DNA of 64,000 nt from Oceanobacillus rekensis (lineage in GTDB: Bacteria > Bacillota > Bacilli > Bacillales > Amphibacillaceae). The notes beneath the pieces were generated by a model. The model saw nothing but the letters and a program-made list of their open reading frames with translations. It was not told the DNA's origin and did not search any database. The number at the start of each line of letters is the position of its first letter. Position 1 is the stretch's first letter. The DNA is taken from NCBI RefSeq assembly GCF_002153375.1, contig NZ_MTBQ01000001.1, positions 1 to 64,000 of the forward strand. Reading direction: 5' to 3'. Shown here piece by piece: positions 8,102 through 18,069 of the stretch. The position numbers and the translations under genes were made by a program.

Positions 8102-10105
8102 ATGTCAGAAAATATTGAACAACTATCCGTCAATACGATTCGTACATTAGCAATTGATGCAATAGAAAAAGCTAACTCAGGTCATCCGGGTCTTCCAATG
8201 GGGGCTGCACCGATGGCATACACACTTTGGACAGACTTTATGAATCACAATCCGAAAAGTTCAAAATGGTTTAATAGAGATAGATTTGTACTCTCTGCTG
8301 GGCATGGTTCTATGTTGCTTTACAGTTTGCTTCACTTGTCTGGATATGATGTTACCATTGATGATTTAAAGAATTTCCGCCAGTGGGATTCAAGAACACC
8401 GGGACATCCTGAAGTAAACCATACAGATGGTGTCGAAGCAACAACAGGTCCACTTGGTCAAGGTCTAGCAATGTCTGTTGGTATGGCAATGGCAGAAGCG
8501 CATCTTGGAGCGAAGTTCAACAAAGAAGATATGTCTGTTGTGGATCATTTTACATATGCTCTTGTTAGTGACGGTGATTTGATGGAAGGTATTTCCCATG
8601 AAGCTGCTTCATTTGCAGGACATTTAGGACTAGGTAAATTAATCGCACTATATGATTCCAATGATATCTCACTTGATGGTGAATTAAACCGTTCTTTCTC
8701 TGATAATACAGATCAACGCTTTAAAGCTTATGGTTGGCAGGTTATTCAGGTAGAAGATGGTAACGATTTAAATGCAATCCGAAGCGCAATTAAAGAAGCA
8801 CAAGCTAACACAGAACAACCAACTTTAATTGAAATTAAAACGATTATTGGTTATGGTTCACCAAATAAATCTGCTTCTGCATCCTCACATGGTGCACCAC
8901 TTGGATTGGATGAAGTGAAGTTAACGAAAGAATATTATAAATGGACACATGAAGATTTCCATGTACCTGAAGAGGTATATGCAGATTTCAAAGCGAAAAT
9001 TGTGGACAACGGTATAGAGAAAGAAACTGAGTGGAATAATTTGGTTGAAAACTATAAAGAAAAATATCCAGAACTTGCAGAGGAATTTGAATTAGCACTA
9101 AAAGGTGAACTGCCTGCTAATTGGGACAAAGAACTTCCTGTATACAAGCCTGAAGAAAAAGCACTTGCAACACGTGCATCATCCGGTGAGGTTTTAAATG
9201 GAATTGCAAAATCAGTACCTAATCTTTTCGGAGGAAGTGCAGATTTAGCAGGTTCAAATAAAACGTACATGAATGATGATGCTGATTTCACAAGAAGAGA
9301 CTATGCAGGCAGAAATATCTGGTTTGGTGTACGTGAGCATGCGATGGGTGCAGCACTAAATGGTATGGCATTACACGGTGGTCTCAACGTATATGCTGGT
9401 ACATTCTTTGTCTTCAGTGACTACTTAAAACCAGCAATTCGTTTAGCTTCTATCATGAATGTGCCGGTTACGTATGTGTTTACACATGATTCTATTGCGG
9501 TTGGAGAAGATGGGCCAACACACGAACCTGTCGAACAAATAGCAGGATTACGTGCCATTCCTGGACTTTCATTGATAAGACCAGCTGACGGAAATGAAAC
9601 ACAGGCAGCATGGAGACTTGCAATCGAATCAACTGATCAACCGACAGCATTAGTCTTAACAAGACAAAATTTACCTACACTTGAAGGAACAAATGAAAAT
9701 GCATATGAAGGTGTTAAAAAAGGTGCCTATGTAGTAAGTAAATCAGATAAAGAAACACCTGATGCACTATTACTTGCAACGGGTTCTGAAGTACAGCTTG
9801 CTGTAAGATCTCAAGAAGCTCTAAAAGAGAAGGGTATTGATGTAAGTGTTGTAAGTATGCCATCATGGGATCGTTTTGAACAACAAGACGCGGCATATAG
9901 GAACCAAGTAATTCCACCACAAGTTAAAGCACGTGTTGGAATCGAAATGGCTTCATCATTTGGTTGGGCACGTTATGTTGGTGACCAAGGTGCTGTTATC
10001 GGAATAGATCGTTTCGGTGCTTCTGCTAATGGTGATAAAGTGATAGAGGAATATGGCTTTACAGTAGAAAATGTAATCAGTCATGTTGAAAAAGTTTTAA
10101 AATAA
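8102..10105 (+). CDS. tkt: Transketolase
   Basis: This 667-residue protein is a full-length thiamine diphosphate transketolase of the non-oxidative pentose phosphate pathway in the cytosol. It has the thiamine/Mg motif (SDGDLMEG with the downstream NDISLDG), the HGAPLG loop, and the [12 protein letters not shown]-like segment ([18 protein letters not shown]) of the pyrimidine domain. The start is ATG at 8102 behind AAAGGAG. An ATG 18 bases earlier has no ribosome site. The gene lies between ynzC and sirA as in B. subtilis. Confidence 0.98.
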   Translation: MSENIEQLSVNTIRTLAIDAIEKANSGHPGLPMGAAPMAYTLWTDFMNHNPKSSKWFNRDRFVLSAGHGSMLLYSLLHLSGYDVTIDDLKNFRQWDSRTPGHPEVNHTDGVEATTGPLGQGLAMSVGMAMAEAHLGAKFNKEDMSVVDHFTYALVSDGDLMEGISHEAASFAGHLGLGKLIALYDSNDISLDGELNRSFSDNTDQRFKAYGWQVIQVEDGNDLNAIRSAIKEAQANTEQPTLIEIKTIIGYGSPNKSASASSHGAPLGLDEVKLTKEYYKWTHEDFHVPEEVYADFKAKIVDNGIEKETEWNNLVENYKEKYPELAEEFELALKGELPANWDKELPVYKPEEKALATRASSGEVLNGIAKSVPNLFGGSADLAGSNKTYMNDDADFTRRDYAGRNIWFGVREHAMGAALNGMALHGGLNVYAGTFFVFSDYLKPAIRLASIMNVPVTYVFTHDSIAVGEDGPTHEPVEQIAGLRAIPGLSLIRPADGNETQAAWRLAIESTDQPTALVLTRQNLPTLEGTNENAYEGVKKGAYVVSKSDKETPDALLLATGSEVQLAVRSQEALKEKGIDVSVVSMPSWDRFEQQDAAYRNQVIPPQVKARVGIEMASSFGWARYVGDQGAVIGIDRFGASANGDKVIEEYGFTVENVISHVEKVLK

Positions 10106-10262
10106 TAAGAACAAAAGTGGAAGTGCCCAGATAGCGACGTATGGACTTCCCTTTAGCTGATGTTGATTTAGAGTACAGAGGCGAGGGAGGTCAAATACGC
10201 TAAAGTACATGAAACTTGCAGTGTTGTTCATGTCCGTGGGTTAATTGCTGCCAAATTCTTAT
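10106..10262. repeat. Possible non-coding dispersed repeat
   Basis: No gene fits this stretch. It is more G-rich than its surroundings and contains GGAAGTGCCC...GGACTTCC and a GTTCATGTCCGTGGGT block. It resembles short dispersed repeats I associate with related Bacillaceae genomes. Only one copy is visible here, so repeat status is inferred. Confidence 0.35.
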
Positions 10263-10270
10263 GCATTATT

Positions 10271-10312
10271 AAAAAAGATGGTTCTTTCAAGTTAAGAGCC
10301 ATCTTTTTTAGT
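10271..10312 (+). terminator. terminator downstream of tkt
   Basis: AAAAAAGATGGTTCT pairs with AGAGCCATCTTTTTT, with A-run and T-run on both sides. It isolates tkt from sirA. Confidence 0.85.
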
Positions 10313-10345
10313 GTGAAATGCTTACGACAGGTAATCTTCTTTGAA

Positions 10346-10378
10346 TTCGACAAAAGTAGTTAGTATTTGCATTATAAT
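10346..10378 (+). promoter_or_regulatory. Spo0A box and promoter of sirA
   Basis: TTCGACAAAA at 10346-10355 is a perfect reverse-oriented 0A box (TTTTGTCGAA). It covers the -35 position of a consensus TATAAT at 10373-10378. Spo0A-activated promoters of Bacillus typically place the box over the -35, and sirA is a known Spo0A-P target. Confidence 0.7.
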
Positions 10379-10436
10379 ATGACAACTTTCTAAATCCTCT
10401 TTAATTATAATAAAAGATAGAGGGAGGAATATAGAA

Positions 10437-10898
10437 ATGTATGAATACTCTATTTATTGGATTGAAAAAGAAGTTGCGAAAAATTACTTCCATAAAAGTG
10501 ATATTCTTTTACGATTTTTGAAAGAATATGAAGCAGAACCTGACAGGAATGATTTAAAATCTCAATACACATATATTGCTCGTGATATTCAATATCATGA
10601 AATTATTTCTCACTTGAATAATCGTACTGAAAAAAATATAACTATCTATACAGTAGGGCAAGCCATTTATATTCGTAGAAAAGACCAATCTATCCGTCTC
10701 CAAGTAGAGAATGGATTATTAAATTTTCAATGTCACCATCTTCAGGAAGCCGTCCTAATATTATTCCCAATGCTTCAGGACATTCACCCTTTTCTATTTG
10801 TGAAGGGAAGAAATGTATCAAATTACGGTTGGATTTCTCCTATTATTCAACAAAAGAATATCCACAAGGTAAGACAAGTATTGTATTCTTACCACTAA
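10437..10898 (+). CDS. sirA: SirA, sporulation inhibitor of replication
   Basis: This 153-residue protein matches SirA (YneE) in length, position and the start [21 protein letters not shown]. SirA binds domain I of DnaA and blocks new rounds of replication when a cell commits to sporulation. The end holds the usual [14 protein letters not shown] stretch. GGGAGG precedes the ATG. A Spo0A box lies 80-90 bases upstream, which fits induction by high Spo0A-P. Confidence 0.9.
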   Translation: MYEYSIYWIEKEVAKNYFHKSDILLRFLKEYEAEPDRNDLKSQYTYIARDIQYHEIISHLNNRTEKNITIYTVGQAIYIRRKDQSIRLQVENGLLNFQCHHLQEAVLILFPMLQDIHPFLFVKGRNVSNYGWISPIIQQKNIHKVRQVLYSYH

Positions 10899-10944
10899 TT
10901 TAATATACTATAGAAGAGACAACACGAAGGAGGAAAATCTAGAA

Positions 10945-11166
10945 ATGGGCACAATTTGGGTCGTACTAATTGCTATAGCAGCATTAATTGCTGGTGTTGC
11001 TCTTGGGTTTTTTATTGCAAGAAAATATATGATGAGTTATCTAAAAAAGAATCCACCGATTAATGAGCAAATGCTTCGAACTTTAATGATGCAAATGGGG
11101 CAAAAGCCATCACAAAAGAAAATTAATCAGATGATGCGTTCAATGAACAATCAAAATGAGAAGTAA
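10945..11166 (+). CDS. yneF: YneF family membrane protein
   Basis: This 73-residue protein has one N-terminal membrane helix (about residues 4-24) and a basic, Met- and Gln-rich tail with the family blocks [36 protein letters not shown]. YneF/UPF0154 proteins are conserved in Firmicutes, and no firm function is known. AAGGAGG precedes the start. It follows sirA as in B. subtilis. Confidence 0.93.
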   Translation: MGTIWVVLIAIAALIAGVALGFFIARKYMMSYLKKNPPINEQMLRTLMMQMGQKPSQKKINQMMRSMNNQNEK

Positions 11167-11278
11167 CCCTTGATGTATAATGGTGTTATATTGTATTAAC
11201 TAATCTGTTTTCACATAGATGAAATGTTATTTGGTTAACTACCTTTGTACTTTAAGCACTAATATGTCTACTTTACGT

Positions 11279-11322
11279 AAAGACCACTTTTTCCAGCAAT
11301 GAGCGGGAAAAGTGGTCTTTAT
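11279..11322. terminator. hairpin after yneF
   Basis: AAAGACCACTTTTTCC pairs with GGGAAAAGTGGTCTTT around a 10-base loop. The tail is short, so it may work weakly in either direction. Confidence 0.65.
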
Positions 11323-11444
11323 ATGTGAAAGTTTATTGTCTTTTTTATCACCTTTTATAAATACTCCTCATTTTGCCAAATTCAAATCGTTTCTTTTACT
11401 ACTGAATCTGTTAGAATTAATGATGGATAACTAGGAGGGTTACA

Positions 11445-12149
11445 ATGACAGAAATAAATATATTCCTCGCATTTGGGGCAGGATTCTTATCGTTTATATC
11501 ACCATGCGTATTGCCGCTTTATCCGGTATTTTTATCGTATATTACTGGGATGAGTGTAAGCGAAATCAAAGAAGAAAATAAGAAGGTTAATAAGAAAGCA
11601 CTCATACATACGATTTGTTTCCTAATTGGTTTCTCAAGTATTTTTATTATGATCGGATTTACAACTACACATATTTCTGAGTTTCTACTGACTTATCAGG
11701 ATATGATTCGGCAAATTGGAGCAATTTTAATTATTTTCTTTGGTTTGGTAATTGTCGGTGTACTAAATTTCGAATTTCTAATGAAAGACAGAAAGATTCA
11801 ATTCAAAAATCGCCCTGCAGGATACTTTGGTTCCATTATAATTGGAATGGCCTTCTCACTTGGCTGGACACCGTGTACAGGGCCAATTCTTGCAATTGTA
11901 CTTTCGTTAGCTGCAACCAATCCAGATATCGGTATGATTATGATGATTAGTTATATACTGGGGTTTTCCATTCCATTTTTACTCTTATCCCTCTTTATTG
12001 GAAAATTGAGCTGGATAAAAAAACACAGTGCACGCTTTGTCAAGATAGGTGGATGGATTATGATATTCATGGGTGTTGCCTTGTTCTTTGACTGGATGAC
12101 AAAACTAACTGCATTTTTAGCAGGATGGTTTGGTTTTTCGGGATTTTAA
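11445..12149 (+). CDS. ccdA: CcdA, cytochrome c biogenesis thiol transporter
   Basis: This 234-residue protein has six membrane helices and belongs to the CcdA/DsbD-beta family. It moves reducing equivalents from cytoplasmic thioredoxin to extracytoplasmic thiol proteins needed for cytochrome c and for spore thioredoxins. The redox cysteines are visible in SPCVLPLYPVF (Cys21) and GWTPCTGPI (around residue 144). AGGAGGG precedes the ATG. The thioredoxin-like YneN encoded 7 kb downstream is a plausible client. Confidence 0.95.
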   Translation: MTEINIFLAFGAGFLSFISPCVLPLYPVFLSYITGMSVSEIKEENKKVNKKALIHTICFLIGFSSIFIMIGFTTTHISEFLLTYQDMIRQIGAILIIFFGLVIVGVLNFEFLMKDRKIQFKNRPAGYFGSIIIGMAFSLGWTPCTGPILAIVLSLAATNPDIGMIMMISYILGFSIPFLLLSLFIGKLSWIKKHSARFVKIGGWIMIFMGVALFFDWMTKLTAFLAGWFGFSGF

Positions 12150-12213
12150 TGGATTTTTAGCTGATATTATATTACTCTTATATATATCAGTATAGGTAAA
12201 GGGGATTTTTGTT

Positions 12214-12645
12214 ATGGACAACTACAAGCCGAATAATATGATTTTACAGACGACAACATCTTTGATAGCCTTTCTTTTATTAGGTTTTGCGGTATATTTA
12301 CTATTTGCTGGACATAATTCACCTGGGGGCGGGTTTGTCGGAGGATTGATGACTTCGGGAGCAATATTACTATTAAATATGGCATATGGAAGTCTTACTG
12401 TGAAAAAAATGCTTCCTATCAATTTTACAATGCTCATTCCTATTGGTTTACTTATTGCAATCGCAACCGGTCTAGGTTCATTCATCTTTAATGTACCATT
12501 TTTATCCCATACATTTGGTTATTTTACGTTTCCAATATTTGGAGAAGTAGAGCTGGCAACAGCTATGTTATTTGACTTCGGGGTTTATTTTACTGTTGTC
12601 GGTGTCGTTATGACAATTATCTTATCGATTGCAGAAGACCAATAA
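12214..12645 (+). CDS. Orphan MnhB/MrpB-like subunit
   Basis: This 143-residue protein has four membrane helices and the MnhB signature, including the loop AGHNSPGGGFVGGLM between helices one and two. MnhB is normally one of seven obligatory subunits of Mrp Na+/H+ antiporters. No other mrp gene is nearby. In B. subtilis the slot between ccdA and ccdC holds yneI, a CheY-like gene, which is missing here. RBS AAAGGGG precedes the ATG. It could supply an Mrp complex encoded elsewhere or act alone in an unknown way. Confidence 0.85.
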   Translation: MDNYKPNNMILQTTTSLIAFLLLGFAVYLLFAGHNSPGGGFVGGLMTSGAILLLNMAYGSLTVKKMLPINFTMLIPIGLLIAIATGLGSFIFNVPFLSHTFGYFTFPIFGEVELATAMLFDFGVYFTVVGVVMTIILSIAEDQ

Positions 12646-12708
12646 CAGGTGACGATTCTGATGGAATTACTTTAGCATTGATACATGTATACGAGAGAGT
12701 GATGTGAA

Positions 12709-13176
12709 ATGTTTTGGTTAGTTGCAAGCACTGTAGGTGCAGCTTTAATGGCTTCTGCAATGATTGTTGTGCGTCTAAGAGCATCCAAAAAGCCAGCTTC
12801 CATTAAAAAAATAGTACTACCACCTCTTTTTATGAGTACTGGTGCTCTAATGTTTGTTTTTCCAGTATTCCAAATTGCTTGGATACAAGTACTCGAGGCT
12901 TTTGTGGTGGGAATGTTTTTTTCAATATTTCTTATTAAATCATCGAAGTTTGAGATTAGGGATGATGATATTTTTCTAGTACCATCAAGGGCTTTTCCGT
13001 TAATATTAATTGGTCTACTTGTTGCTAGAATTATCATTAAACTTCTTGTAGGTAGTCAAATTTCTCTCGCTGAGACCAGTGGAATGTTTTTCATACTTGC
13101 ATTTGGTATGATTTTTACTTGGAGGATTGCGATGCTCTATCAATTTTTACAATTAAAAAAGCTGAGCTATAGATAA
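12709..13176 (+). CDS. ccdC: CcdC family membrane protein
   Basis: This 155-residue protein has about five membrane helices and matches CcdC (YneJ), with VVRLRASKKPASIKKIVLPP after the first helix and RDDDIFLVPSRAF in the centre. CcdC is encoded with ccdA in Bacillus, but B. subtilis mutants lacking it still make cytochrome c, so its role is unclear. The ribosome site (GAGAGAGTGATG) is weak. Confidence 0.9.
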   Translation: MFWLVASTVGAALMASAMIVVRLRASKKPASIKKIVLPPLFMSTGALMFVFPVFQIAWIQVLEAFVVGMFFSIFLIKSSKFEIRDDDIFLVPSRAFPLILIGLLVARIIIKLLVGSQISLAETSGMFFILAFGMIFTWRIAMLYQFLQLKKLSYR

Positions 13177-13211
13177 TGCGCTTAACTGTTGTTAGGCGCA
13201 TTATCTTTATT
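13171..13211. terminator. bidirectional terminator between ccdC and yneK
   Basis: AGATAATGCGCTTAAC pairs with GTTAGGCGCATTATCT (one G-T pair) between two converging genes. T-rich bases flank both sides, and the left arm includes the ccdC stop codon. Confidence 0.8.
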
Positions 13212-13674
13212 TATATTTCGTTTCCCAGTTATCACTATAATCTGCTGTTGATAGTTTGAAAAGATGTTCATATGGTTTGACATCTATTTCCTTCTGTTTT
13301 AGTTTTTTTCTTAAAAATTTATGGTCACGTTTGGGGGTTGCCAGAATGTACCCTTCAATTAATGTAGTCTGACTAATGTAATCCTGCTCTTTTTCTAATG
13401 TTATTTCTCCAATCTTACTGGCAATCCTGTGTCTGGCCACATCTCTGAACAGTTCTGGAACTGGAGATACTAATTCCTCGAGTAAGTATTTTTCTGGCGC
13501 CTTCCACATATGTCTAGTCTTTTCCATATAATATTCTTCCCAATCCATAACCGATTTACCATCATCTTTCGGCAACTTCTTAAGGAACTTTCGAAACATA
13601 AAATATCCACCAATTGCCATTAAGCTAATAAGCAAAAATCCCCATAATATAAGAATTACTGACACTTTATTCAC
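13207..13674 (-). CDS. yneK: YneK, DUF2621 protein
   Basis: This 155-residue protein has one N-terminal membrane helix (about residues 4-27) and a soluble domain with DWEEYYMEKTRHMW, LVSPVPELFRDVARHRIA and YILATPKRDHKFL, the landmarks of the DUF2621/YneK family. The start is GTG with AGGAAAG upstream, and a second in-frame GTG four codons later is possible. It converges with ccdC, as in B. subtilis. No function is known. Confidence 0.9.
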   Translation of the reverse strand: MNKVSVILILWGFLLISLMAIGGYFMFRKFLKKLPKDDGKSVMDWEEYYMEKTRHMWKAPEKYLLEELVSPVPELFRDVARHRIASKIGEITLEKEQDYISQTTLIEGYILATPKRDHKFLRKKLKQKEIDVKPYEHLFKLSTADYSDNWETKYK

Positions 13675-13893
13675 CTAATTCTTTCCTGTTATTTACAAAT
13701 AATGGTTAATTTTTTCAACATTTAATTTATCTTTTGTCATTTTTGTAGTAAGATTACTTATAAATTAAGTGTTATTAAAAGATTACCATTACTTTCATTA
13801 TAATAGCACGAATTAAGATAGACAAGCATCATATTCTATTCAACTTAATCATACATATAATAGAGATAAGAGCTTTTTGAAAGGGGAGCAGGT

Positions 13894-13976
13894 ATGGATA
13901 CAAATAATTATGAGGATGGGGATTCAGAGTATTATAAAAAACTGATAATCTACGGGATATTAAGGATTTTTTTGGA
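13894..13976 (+). other. Out-of-frame N-terminus of the histidine kinase
   Basis: An ATG at 13894 follows AAAGGGGAGCAGG, the only good ribosome site here. It opens MDTNNYEDGDSEYYKK and then runs into a different frame at a run of six A (13936-13941). If one base is gained or slipped at that run, translation passes directly into the kinase frame as TDNLRDIKDFFGLPPNILKW. So the kinase very likely starts here, with a frameshift, sequencing error or slippage site at the A run. Confidence 0.6.
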
Positions 13977-15005
13977 TTGCCTCCTAATATTCTCAAATGG
14001 ATCGAAAAGAATAGTGACGGTGTGTTTATTCTAGCAAATAGTGCTGGAAAATTACTATATATCGCACAATCGATTGAAAATCTTACGGGTTATAAGGCTT
14101 CTGATTTGATTGGAACCTATTGGTATGAATGGTTGACAGATAAAGATGTTGAATATGTAAGAAAGCAGATACAGGAAACTCCTGAAGCAAGTAAAAATGT
14201 AAATGTAAATGTTCTGAATAAAGATGGCAGGACCGTATTGTTAGAATGCAAGTTAGATCAGTATAGGCATGAACTTGGTGGTACCTTTTATTTTTTAGTA
14301 TATTTAAATGATATTACATATAAAAAGGAAACGGAAGAAATGATGATACGTTCTGAAAAGATGTCCATTGCTGGCCAGTTAGCTGCGGGTATCGCCCATG
14401 AAATACGTAATCCACTTACATCTTTAAAAGGTTTTCTGCAACTACTTCAAGCTGGGATCAGTCACAAAGAAGAATATTTTCATGTGATGATTGATGAGAT
14501 TAATAAAATAGAAGCCATAACATCTGAACTATTATTTATCTCGAAACCCCTAGCAGAAAATAGAAAGAGAGAAACCATCCAAGCGATGATCGATGAAGTA
14601 TTCATACTGTTGCAAGCCCAAGCCAAGATGAAAAATATCGAGCTTGTTGTCATACAACCAATTCAAGGTGAAATCGTTTGTGATCGTTCACAGATTAAGC
14701 AAGTATTAATCAATTTGGTTAAGAATGCAATTGAAGCGATGGATGAGGGTGGAACAGTTACCGTCTCAGTCGAATGCAAACAAGAAAGTGTGGATATTTT
14801 TATAGCTGATGAAGGGAATGGCATACCAACGGACATTTTACATAAACTCGGGGAACCTTTTTTTACGACGAAGCAAAGCGGGACTGGTTTAGGAATACTA
14901 ATTACAAAGCAAATTCTCAAATCCCATGAAGCTACATTACATATTAAACAAAACACAAGAAAGGGTAGTATCTTTCAGTTGATTTTCCCCTTAACCGAAT
15001 ATTGA
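13977..15005 (+). CDS. PAS-domain sporulation-type sensor histidine kinase
   Basis: The open frame gives 342 residues. A PAS domain occupies about residues 10-112 (GVFILANSAGKLLYIAQ, LTGYKASDLIG), followed by a HisKA helix pair with phospho-accepting His141 in AAGIAHEIRNPLTSLKG and an ATPase domain with N box (LVKNAIEAMD), G1 (DEGNGIP) and G2 (GTGLGI). The H-box is of the KinA-KinE type that feeds the Spo0A phosphorelay, and there is no membrane segment or adjacent regulator. The TTG at 13977 has no ribosome site. The true start is probably ATG 13894 in another frame. As written the gene may be frameshifted and poorly expressed. Confidence 0.88.
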   Translation: MPPNILKWIEKNSDGVFILANSAGKLLYIAQSIENLTGYKASDLIGTYWYEWLTDKDVEYVRKQIQETPEASKNVNVNVLNKDGRTVLLECKLDQYRHELGGTFYFLVYLNDITYKKETEEMMIRSEKMSIAGQLAAGIAHEIRNPLTSLKGFLQLLQAGISHKEEYFHVMIDEINKIEAITSELLFISKPLAENRKRETIQAMIDEVFILLQAQAKMKNIELVVIQPIQGEIVCDRSQIKQVLINLVKNAIEAMDEGGTVTVSVECKQESVDIFIADEGNGIPTDILHKLGEPFFTTKQSGTGLGILITKQILKSHEATLHIKQNTRKGSIFQLIFPLTEY

Positions 15006-15051
15006 TTAACGATACGATGATAACTTGTTGTTAAGTCCTTCTTGATTTAGT

Positions 15052-15066
15052 ATAAGCAAAAGTTAT
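15052..15066. promoter_or_regulatory. CcpC-type operator of citB
   Basis: ATAAGCAAAAGTTAT fits ATAA-N7-TTAT, the dyad bound by CcpC in front of citB and citZ in B. subtilis. A related ATAA-N5-TTAT lies 10 bases downstream (15075-15087). CcpC represses aconitase when citrate is low. The assignment rests on the match plus the location. Confidence 0.6.
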
Positions 15067-15253
15067 CGAAATGCATAACATAATTATATATGCAAGTTTG
15101 CGCTAATCAATTGTTTTATCTCATAGGTTCCTATATTATTAGTATTGAAGGCATACTTAGTTTGAGATAGTGTTGTGAAAAGGGAAGATTTTTTTGAAGG
15201 TCCCTTATTTGAAGCGAACATTTAGTTAATCAGAAGGAAATGAAAGGGGTAAC

Positions 15254-17968
15254 ATGATGACTGAAAGCAACGTGTATAATGCAAAAAAACAGTTTGATTT
15301 AAACGGAAAAAAATACAATTATTACCGTTTAAAAAGCCTGGAAGAGTCTGGTATTGGTAAGGTAGGACGTTTACCATTTTCTATCCGTGTTCTTTTAGAA
15401 TCTTTATTACGTCAACATGATGGACGACAAATCAAAGATGAACATGTTGAAGAACTTGCCAAATGGGGTACAAAGAAGGGAATTGCAACAGACGTTCCTT
15501 TTAAACCATCCCGCGTAATTCTTCAGGATTTCACTGGTGTACCAGCTGTTGTTGACCTTGCTTCCTTAAGAAAAGCAATGGTTGATATGGGCGGAGAACC
15601 GAATGAAATTAATCCTGAAGTACCAGTAGATCTTGTAATTGACCATTCTGTGCAGGTTGACGAATATGGTACAGCTAATGCACTTAAAGCAAATATGGAT
15701 TTAGAATTTGAACGTAACGCTGAGCGCTATGAATTCTTAAATTGGGCTCAAAAAGCATTTGACAATTATCGCGCTGTCCCTCCTGCAACAGGGATTGTAC
15801 ACCAGGTAAACCTGGAGTATCTTGCAAACGTTGTTCATGGAGTGGAAAACGATTCTGGTGAATACGATGCATACCCAGACACATTGGTAGGTACTGACTC
15901 GCACACTACGATGATTAATGGTTTAGGTGTTCTTGGATGGGGTGTTGGTGGTATTGAAGCAGAAGCTGGAATGCTTGGTCAACCATCTTATTTCCCAGCT
16001 CCAGAAGTTATCGGTGTTAAGTTCACAGGAAGCTATCCTAATGGAATAACTGCAACAGACTTAGCATTAAAAGTTACGCAAGTATTGCGTGAGCAAAGCG
16101 TAGTCGGGAAATTTGTAGAATATTTTGGTCCTGGGCTAGAAGATATGCCATTGGCTGACCGTGCTACTATTTCTAATATGGCACCAGAGTACGGGGCAAC
16201 TTGTGGATTCTTCCCAATCGATGAAGAGTCACTAAACTATCTTCGTCTTACTGGTCGTAGTGAAGAACAGATTGATTTAGTAGAAACATATTGTAAAAGC
16301 AATGATTTGTGGTATTCTTCTGATCAACCGGATCCAGAATATACGAAAGTTCTAGAAATTAATTTATCTGAACTTGAACCAAATCTATCTGGACCAAAAC
16401 GTCCTCAGGATTTAATTTCTTTGTCTAATATGAAAAAGGAATTTAATAAAGCTATCACAGCACCTGAAGGAAACCAAGGATATGGAATGGATAAATCAGA
16501 ATTTGATAAACAGGTTGTTGTCCAGCATCCTAACGGTAATTCAAGCACAATGAAAACAGGTGCACTTGCCATTGCTGCGATTACATCTTGTACAAATACA
16601 TCCAATCCGTATGTAATGCTTGGTGCAGGTTTAATAGCTAAAAAAGCTATCGAAAAAGGGCTTAAGGTACCAGATTATGTGAAGACTTCATTGGCACCAG
16701 GATCGAAGGTTGTTACCCGTTATTTGGAAGATGCAGGATTGCAAAAATATCTTGATGAGTTAGGTTTCAACCTTGTTGGGTATGGTTGTACAACATGTAT
16801 CGGTAACTCTGGTCCACTACGTGAAGAAATAGAAAAAGCAATTTTAGATGGTGATCTAACTGTATCATCTGTTTTGTCAGGTAACCGTAACTTTGAAGGT
16901 CGTATCCATCCATTAGTTAAGGCTAACTATTTGGCATCACCTCCACTAGTTGTTGCATATGCACTTGCCGGTACGGTGGATATCGATTTAACGAAAGAAC
17001 CACTTGGAAAAGACCAGGATGGTAATGATGTTTACATGAATGATATTTGGCCGACATCAGAGGAAATCAAGAAGGAAGTGCACAGTGTTGTAACACCGGA
17101 AATTTTCCGAAAAGAGTATGAAAATGTATTTGCTTCCAATAAAAAATGGAATGACATTGAAACGACAGATGAGCCATTATTTGAATGGGATAATGAATCA
17201 ACATATATTCAAAATCCTCCATTCTTTGAAGGATTGACAAAAGAAGCCGGAACCGTTGACCCTTTAAATAACCTACGTGCTATTGGACTATTCGGTGATT
17301 CCGTTACAACAGATCATATTTCTCCGGCTGGGGCTATCGCAAAAGATATGCCTGCAGGGCAGTATTTACAGGAGAAAGATGTATCACCAAGAAACTTTAA
17401 CTCGTACGGCTCCCGTCGTGGTAACCATGAAGTTATGATGCGTGGTACGTTCGCAAATATACGTATCCGTAACTTACTGGCACCTGGTACAGAGGGTGGA
17501 TATACTACCTACTGGCCTACTGGTGAAATAATGCCTATCTATGATGCGGCAATGAAATATCAAGAAACTGACACCGGCCTTATTGTTATGGGTGGTAAGG
17601 ATTATGGAATGGGTTCTTCCCGTGACTGGGCTGCCAAAGGTACTAACTTATTAGGAATAAAAACAGTTATTGCTGAAAGTTTCGAGCGTATTCACCGTTC
17701 TAACCTTGTTATGATGGGTGTATTGCCATTACAGTTTGAAAAGGGTAAAAGTGCTGAAAAACTTGGTTTAACTGGTAAGGAAACATTTAATATTGAAGTT
17801 GACGAGACTGTTCGTCCACAAGATGTAATTAATATTACAGCAACAGATGAACAAGGAAAAGTAACGAAATTCAATGCAGTTGCCCGTTTTGAAAGTGATG
17901 TAGAAATTGACTACTATCGTCATGGTGGTATTCTACAAATGGTATTGCGTGATAAATTAAAAGCATAA
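15254..17968 (+). CDS. citB: Aconitate hydratase
   Basis: This 904-residue monomeric aconitase (AcnA type) interconverts citrate and isocitrate in the TCA cycle and, without its cluster, can bind iron-responsive RNA. Cysteines for the [4Fe-4S] cluster are visible in [10 protein letters not shown] (near residue 450) and [11 protein letters not shown] (near residue 517). The substrate loops [24 protein letters not shown] and the swivel domain [10 protein letters not shown] are intact. Two adjacent ATG codons follow GAAAGGGG, and the second (15257) has better spacing. A CcpC-type operator lies about 200 bases upstream. The position between yneK/kinase and yneN matches the B. subtilis order. Confidence 0.98.
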   Translation: MMTESNVYNAKKQFDLNGKKYNYYRLKSLEESGIGKVGRLPFSIRVLLESLLRQHDGRQIKDEHVEELAKWGTKKGIATDVPFKPSRVILQDFTGVPAVVDLASLRKAMVDMGGEPNEINPEVPVDLVIDHSVQVDEYGTANALKANMDLEFERNAERYEFLNWAQKAFDNYRAVPPATGIVHQVNLEYLANVVHGVENDSGEYDAYPDTLVGTDSHTTMINGLGVLGWGVGGIEAEAGMLGQPSYFPAPEVIGVKFTGSYPNGITATDLALKVTQVLREQSVVGKFVEYFGPGLEDMPLADRATISNMAPEYGATCGFFPIDEESLNYLRLTGRSEEQIDLVETYCKSNDLWYSSDQPDPEYTKVLEINLSELEPNLSGPKRPQDLISLSNMKKEFNKAITAPEGNQGYGMDKSEFDKQVVVQHPNGNSSTMKTGALAIAAITSCTNTSNPYVMLGAGLIAKKAIEKGLKVPDYVKTSLAPGSKVVTRYLEDAGLQKYLDELGFNLVGYGCTTCIGNSGPLREEIEKAILDGDLTVSSVLSGNRNFEGRIHPLVKANYLASPPLVVAYALAGTVDIDLTKEPLGKDQDGNDVYMNDIWPTSEEIKKEVHSVVTPEIFRKEYENVFASNKKWNDIETTDEPLFEWDNESTYIQNPPFFEGLTKEAGTVDPLNNLRAIGLFGDSVTTDHISPAGAIAKDMPAGQYLQEKDVSPRNFNSYGSRRGNHEVMMRGTFANIRIRNLLAPGTEGGYTTYWPTGEIMPIYDAAMKYQETDTGLIVMGGKDYGMGSSRDWAAKGTNLLGIKTVIAESFERIHRSNLVMMGVLPLQFEKGKSAEKLGLTGKETFNIEVDETVRPQDVINITATDEQGKVTKFNAVARFESDVEIDYYRHGGILQMVLRDKLKA

Positions 17969-17976
17969 AGATGTCT

Positions 17977-18017
17977 AAAAATACTCCGTGCAAATTTTGC
18001 CGGAGTATTTTTTTATA
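17977..18017 (+). terminator. terminator after citB
   Basis: AAAATACTCCG pairs with CGGAGTATTTT around a loop, followed by a T run, nine bases after the citB stop. Confidence 0.88.
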
Positions 18018-18069
18018 TACAATTTTAAAAAATCACAAAGATTATTGTTAGCTGCCTCGTAGTTGAGAT

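Noticed and set aside
12672-13037. 121-codon minus-strand ORF opposite ccdC
   Set aside because: It is a shadow frame of a membrane protein with no ribosome site and no homology recognised.
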